26,572 nucleotides of DNA from a virus. The stretch is taken from positions 1 through 26,572 of IMG/VR virus record IMGVR_UViG_3300048027_000131, one strand, 5' to 3'. The translations under genes were made by a program, and so were the position numbers. Below the pieces are notes generated by a model. It saw only the letters and a program-made list of their open reading frames with translations, did no database searches and was not told the origin of the DNA. Below are positions 23,008 to 26,572 of the stretch, piece by piece; position 1 is the first letter of the stretch; the number at the start of each line of letters is the position of its first letter.

Positions 23008-24448
23008 GCCACTGTTTCCAGTCGTCGCCCATTACCTGTTGTGCTATATTCTTTTTATCACGCAAGGCCTTAACTATCTTAGAGTCGATCGTACCTTTAC
23101 ATATTAAATCTACATATAAGACATTTTTCTCTTGGCCGATACGGTGAGCACGATCTTCAGACTGTAGTCTATGCTCTAGGTTATAGCTATTAGAATAGTA
23201 GATCACCGTGTCTGCTGCAGTAAGCGTGATACCCATAGATCCTGTTTGTGGATTACCTACAAAGAAACGACATGTTTCATCTGTTTGAAATCTATCGATA
23301 GCAGTGTTTCTATCATCTTGGCTCACGGCCCCATAGTATGCTACTGTAGACTCATCACCATATTCTTTTTTAAGAGCGGCTAAAATAGTCTGTATGTCTT
23401 GTATATATGTAGCCCATATGATTACCTTATTAGATGACTCTTCTAATATCTGCATTAACTCCGATAGCCTATTATTAGCTACTGGTATAACTACATCGTC
23501 ATCAGACTTATAGTGACCACATGTAATCTGGTGTAGTCTTAGCATCTGAGTTAACACGGTATCGACTGATAACACGGCACCGTCTAATGAAGCAACTGCT
23601 AGATCAGATAGCTCTTTGTAAACTTTCTTTTGATCTGATGTTAGCTCGACCTCACGATAGATATATGTCTTAGGTGGTAGATCCAAGCAATCCTCCTTTT
23701 TTATTCTATAACTAAATGGTTTAATCTGATCACCTAGCTCTTGCAGCCTTTGATAACCGACGATCTTCTTAAATGATCTGGTACCTGCCTTCATATCAAT
23801 CATGATAGCGTACCTATTTCTAAATGTATAGAAGCTGCTAAACCCTAGACACACAGGGTTTAAGAACTGGAACTGCGCATACAGGTCTAGTGGACTACGA
23901 GTCACTGGCTCACCAGTTAGTATCCTACGATACTTTGCCTGTATGCCTGTCTTAATAACAGCTTTGGTTCTCTTAGCCTTAGGGTTCTTGATTGTAGTAG
24001 ACTCATCAACAACCATCATACAGTTACCAGCACAGCGTAAGAACTGCTCAGCAAACTTTACGCCCTTGGTAGTACTGAATGCTTCAATGTTCATAACTAG
24101 TACACGTAAGTCTGACAGTGAGAAGAATATATTTTCAAGTTTCTTCTTCTCTTCTTTCTTAGGTGTTGCAGACCAGGCAGCAGTCTTAACTACTATATGA
24201 TCTGGCATGTGAGTTGGTATCTCATTACGCGTCCAGTTCTGATACGTACCCTTAGGTGCTATAATCAGAGCAGAGTCTATCCGCCCTCTATCATATAGAT
24301 ATGCAATGTTATCTATTATTACTTTAGACTTGCCTGTACCCATGTCCATGAACAGGGCAAACTCATCTTTATCCTTTGAAAGATCCCAGGCCTCCCTCTG
24401 ATGGGCGTAGGGACGGGTCTTAAAAGGGTATATGTTACTATGGCTCAT
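23000..24448 (-). CDS. SNF2-type superfamily 2 DNA helicase/ATPase
   Basis: This 482-residue ATPase has both RecA-like lobes of the SNF2 family. Lobe 1 contains the Q-like N-terminus (RPYAHQREAW), Walker A MGTGKS (36-41), APKGTYQNW motif Ia (about 64-72), VVDES (146-150) in place of DEAH, and LTGEP (177-181). Lobe 2 has motif V near GSMGITLTAADTVIYYSN and motif VI QSEDRAHRIGQ (429-439), typical of SNF2. No nuclease or other domain is attached. Phages use such proteins in DNA replication or remodelling. A GGAGAAAA site precedes its ATG. It lies downstream of the UvrD-like gene with a 34-base gap. Confidence 0.92.
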   Translation of the reverse strand: MSHSNIYPFKTRPYAHQREAWDLSKDKDEFALFMDMGTGKSKVIIDNIAYLYDRGRIDSALIIAPKGTYQNWTRNEIPTHMPDHIVVKTAAWSATPKKEEKKKLENIFFSLSDLRVLVMNIEAFSTTKGVKFAEQFLRCAGNCMMVVDESTTIKNPKAKRTKAVIKTGIQAKYRRILTGEPVTRSPLDLYAQFQFLNPVCLGFSSFYTFRNRYAIMIDMKAGTRSFKKIVGYQRLQELGDQIKPFSYRIKKEDCLDLPPKTYIYREVELTSDQKKVYKELSDLAVASLDGAVLSVDTVLTQMLRLHQITCGHYKSDDDVVIPVANNRLSELMQILEESSNKVIIWATYIQDIQTILAALKKEYGDESTVAYYGAVSQDDRNTAIDRFQTDETCRFFVGNPQTGSMGITLTAADTVIYYSNSYNLEHRLQSEDRAHRIGQEKNVLYVDLICKGTIDSKIVKALRDKKNIAQQVMGDDWKQWLT

Positions 24449-24482
24449 ACTTTTCTCCGCTCTCTATGGCCATCCTAGAAGG

Positions 24483-25949
24483 TCAAATTTCGAAAAACAG
24501 GCGAGATTGTGGCTGAATTATATTTAGCCCGCTCTTGGCGCGTGTAGCAGCCACATAGAACACGCGTTGTTCGTCGTCTGGAAACATTTGCATGTATCTA
24601 TGAGATCTTGCTGCCATATCTGTCATCACAGCAACATGATCTGCCTCACCTCCCTTGACTCCATGGATGGTATTAATTATTATTCTTGGTTTCTTTAGGC
24701 TCTCGCCCTGTCTTCTTGCTGCTAAGAAGTATTCTCTTAGCGTCGCACCTATCTTAGTGAAGGCATCGTACCAAGGCTTATTCTCTACTGGTAGGTCTGA
24801 CAAAGCATAAATACGTTCGTCATCAATAGTAAAGGAGAAACCATGAAACCGACGAACATTCTTAAGTTGCTTGCCAACCAATGTCTGACCCTTGCAAAGC
24901 TCAGTCCAATCTTTAACTGCTCTCAATGCAGCAGACTGGAGAGGTTTACGGCTAGGGCTCTCGTATGGATAGCCATTCTGTTCGCAGATGCGTTCATACT
25001 CTCGTAGCATATAACCGTTACGAGCTAGCAGCAGCCATTCACCATTGCTTAGATCTAAGTCATCAGCACTAAAGTGGTAGTTAACGTAACCTTCGTTACC
25101 GTTATGACTAAACTCTTTCTCTTGCCTATGACCTATGGTATCTAGCAATGAGGTGGCTATAGTATGTACAGCCTCAGGTATACGATATGAGTGAGAGAGT
25201 ACTGTTTTGTTACCAGTTAAATTAATAAACTCTTCTACTGCTGCACCTGCCCATCGATATATAGCTTGGTCATCATCACCGGCTGCATACTTCAACGGTA
25301 CTTCACGACTAATCTTATGTACGACTTCCCATTGTATTTTAGATAGGTCTTGTGCTTCATCTACAAACAGTGCATCGATCCTAGGTACATGGCCTTTAAT
25401 TAACCACTTGTCTAGTAAGTCAGTAAAGTCTAATAGCTTACGCTTAGTCTTATACTCTGTTAATGTCTTAGCAGCAATGACTAGCTGGTCGTAATCTATA
25501 TCATCATCAACGGTCTGCTCATATACATCTCTCAGTGAGGACCTAGTTATACGTGATAGGTTTTCAAGGAAGAATAACCTGTCGCCTGTAGGCATTGACA
25601 TGTTGTATGCATCCTCATTCATACCACCCATACCCGAAGTCTCTACACCTAGTAGCTCGCCAATCTCTGTCCAGTGCTGTTGCTGCATCATTCCACTAGG
25701 GTTAATACCTAGCTGCATGAAGCATAGACTATGTATAGTCCTAAAGTATAACAGATCATCGTCAGTCAGATTAAACTTTGTTTGAGCTCGTTCTCTTGCT
25801 TCATTGGCAGCACGTCTTGTAAATGCTATGTAGCCAATGCGACTAGGATCTATGCCCTTGTTAATCTGCTCCTCTACAAACTGCATACCAAAGGTAGTCT
25901 TGCCTGTACCGGGTGGGCCATATACTATGTTCCAATTAGAAGATGTCAT
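24483..25949 (-). CDS. UvrD/PcrA-like superfamily 1 helicase
   Basis: This 488-residue protein has the full SF1 motif set: Walker A GPPGTGKT (11-18), motif Ia IAFTRRAANEARERA (about 41-55), VDEAQD (196-201), GDDDQAIYRW (224-233), a SHSYR motif IV, TIHGVKG (427-433) and VAATRA (466-471). It is shorter than bacterial UvrD (about 720 residues), lacking most of the 1B/2B accessory domains, as is common in phage versions. It should unwind DNA in phage replication or recombination. Its start overlaps the end of the upstream gene by 14 bases and is followed by the SNF2-type helicase in the same operon. Confidence 0.93.
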   Translation of the reverse strand: MTSSNWNIVYGPPGTGKTTFGMQFVEEQINKGIDPSRIGYIAFTRRAANEARERAQTKFNLTDDDLLYFRTIHSLCFMQLGINPSGMMQQQHWTEIGELLGVETSGMGGMNEDAYNMSMPTGDRLFFLENLSRITRSSLRDVYEQTVDDDIDYDQLVIAAKTLTEYKTKRKLLDFTDLLDKWLIKGHVPRIDALFVDEAQDLSKIQWEVVHKISREVPLKYAAGDDDQAIYRWAGAAVEEFINLTGNKTVLSHSYRIPEAVHTIATSLLDTIGHRQEKEFSHNGNEGYVNYHFSADDLDLSNGEWLLLARNGYMLREYERICEQNGYPYESPSRKPLQSAALRAVKDWTELCKGQTLVGKQLKNVRRFHGFSFTIDDERIYALSDLPVENKPWYDAFTKIGATLREYFLAARRQGESLKKPRIIINTIHGVKGGEADHVAVMTDMAARSHRYMQMFPDDEQRVFYVAATRAKSGLNIIQPQSRLFFEI

Positions 25950-26562
25950 CTTGACCCTTTATCTCTGGCGTGTCAAAGCTATCGTCATGCTTATCAAACT
26001 CTGGTATAGACCAGCAGTTAACGCCTTTGCCTTTACAGTTAAAGAAGTGATGCTCAGCTTGCTGCCCTTTTAATACAGAAGTTACCTGGTGTACGCGGTA
26101 ATCTCTGAAATGCATACGATCAAGGTATGCCATAAGATCAGCAACCCTAAAATAATGTCGTCCCTCATCAGTCCATGGTTTACCAAGTAACAACTCATCT
26201 CTGTTCTTAGCTTGTACACGTCCATTGCAAAACCTTTCTATGTGTTCCATGAGCTGGCCAATAGGACTAGCATCAACAGGAGCTTCTACTACTGTGAGGT
26301 TCTCAAGCAGATGGTTTATAAGTTTAGTCCATGCTTGATCACTCATCTTGTTAGGCATAGTGTTTAGCTTCTCCATACACTTACGCTGAAACCGTCGCTG
26401 GTTCTGTAAGTCGTCTGTCTCTAGCTCTAATCGACCACCGCCGTCTACATCTAAAAACCAAATTGGAGGCGATGTATTAAACTTAGTGAGAGAATGAATA
26501 GCAGGTAAGTCGTTGCTACCATCAATGCCAAACTTGCGGAGCTTGCAAACAGCAGCATTACA
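25936..26562 (-). CDS. Unidentified replication-module protein; 5' end unclear at window edge
   Basis: From ATG 26376 the frame encodes 146 residues, ending 14 bases inside the UvrD-like gene. The same frame stays open upstream to 26562 and reads like protein (PPIWFLDVDGGGRLELE, then DDLQNQRRFQRKCMEKL), running smoothly into the ATG region, with TAG at 26563-26565. The real protein may therefore be longer and reach past the window, or begin at a non-ATG codon. Sequence near RHYFRVADLMAYLDRMHFRD and GKGVNCWSIPEF is distinctive but I cannot name the family. It is probably a replication or DNA-metabolism protein by position. Confidence 0.65.
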   Translation of the reverse strand, partial: CNAAVCKLRKFGIDGSNDLPAIHSLTKFNTSPPIWFLDVDGGGRLELETDDLQNQRRFQRKCMEKLNTMPNKMSDQAWTKLINHLLENLTVVEAPVDASPIGQLMEHIERFCNGRVQAKNRDELLLGKPWTDEGRHYFRVADLMAYLDRMHFRDYRVHQVTSVLKGQQAEHHFFNCKGKGVNCWSIPEFDKHDDSFDTPEIKGQDDIF

Positions 26563-26572
26563 CTACGGTGCA

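Noticed and set aside
22978-23032. ATGGGC / GCCCAT inverted repeat spanning the convergent junction, considered as a terminator
   Set aside because: Only 6 bp with a loop of over 40 bases, and no T-run on either strand.
1-26572. CRISPR arrays, tRNA genes, insertion sequences, T7-type promoters
   Set aside because: I scanned by eye and found no spaced repeats, no tRNA TΨC-like motif in a cloverleaf context, no transposase, and no repeated phage promoter sequence.

Overview
The window is the virion and lysis half of a tailed phage genome. It looks like a marine, T7-like podovirus, because the plus strand (1-23007) carries genes in near-T7 order: portal, scaffold, major capsid, two tail-tube/nozzle proteins, internal virion proteins resembling gp13, gp14 and the gp15/gp16 class, and a T7-type tail-fibre N-terminal domain. 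No T7-type RNA polymerase, integrase, tRNA gene or CRISPR array is visible. The small-protein block beside the capsid gene, the tail protein with a cupredoxin-like domain and the GTA-type 3TM holin suggest a marine, perhaps alphaproteobacterial, host. This host assignment is inference; no host gene is present. The odd length and the missing terminase and replication genes suggest a linear contig holding part of the genome.

Layout. 1-5152 is the head module: the tail of an upstream gene, portal, a Bbp19-like protein, scaffold, five tiny basic genes (two of them related), a 148-base gap with several stem-loops, the major capsid protein and a probable decoration protein. A perfect 12-bp stem-loop (5158-5192) closes this module. 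5200-8748 encodes tail tubular proteins A and B and two T7 gp13/gp14-like internal proteins. 8748-17196 encodes three large internal (ejection) proteins. The middle one, 1171 residues, carries a kinase-like domain and an ADP-ribosyltransferase-like domain and is the most interesting gene here. 17196-21319 is the host-contact module: a short fibre adaptor, a protein with a cupredoxin-like copper-site motif, a protein with seven RCC1-type repeats, and a small accessory protein. 21329-23007 is a compact lysis cassette: a membrane-anchored protein, a 3TM holin, two more small membrane proteins and an M15 peptidase endolysin.

23000-26572 is on the minus strand and belongs to the DNA-metabolism module: a SNF2-type helicase, a UvrD-like SF1 helicase and an unidentified upstream gene running to the window edge. 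The two modules meet tail to tail with an 8-base overlap.

Almost all plus-strand genes abut or overlap as ATGA or TAATG, so they probably form one long, translationally coupled late operon. The obvious breaks are the structured gap before the capsid gene and the hairpin after the decoration gene, both placed to set capsid expression apart from its neighbours. Function calls rest on recognised sequence patterns; no database search was run.
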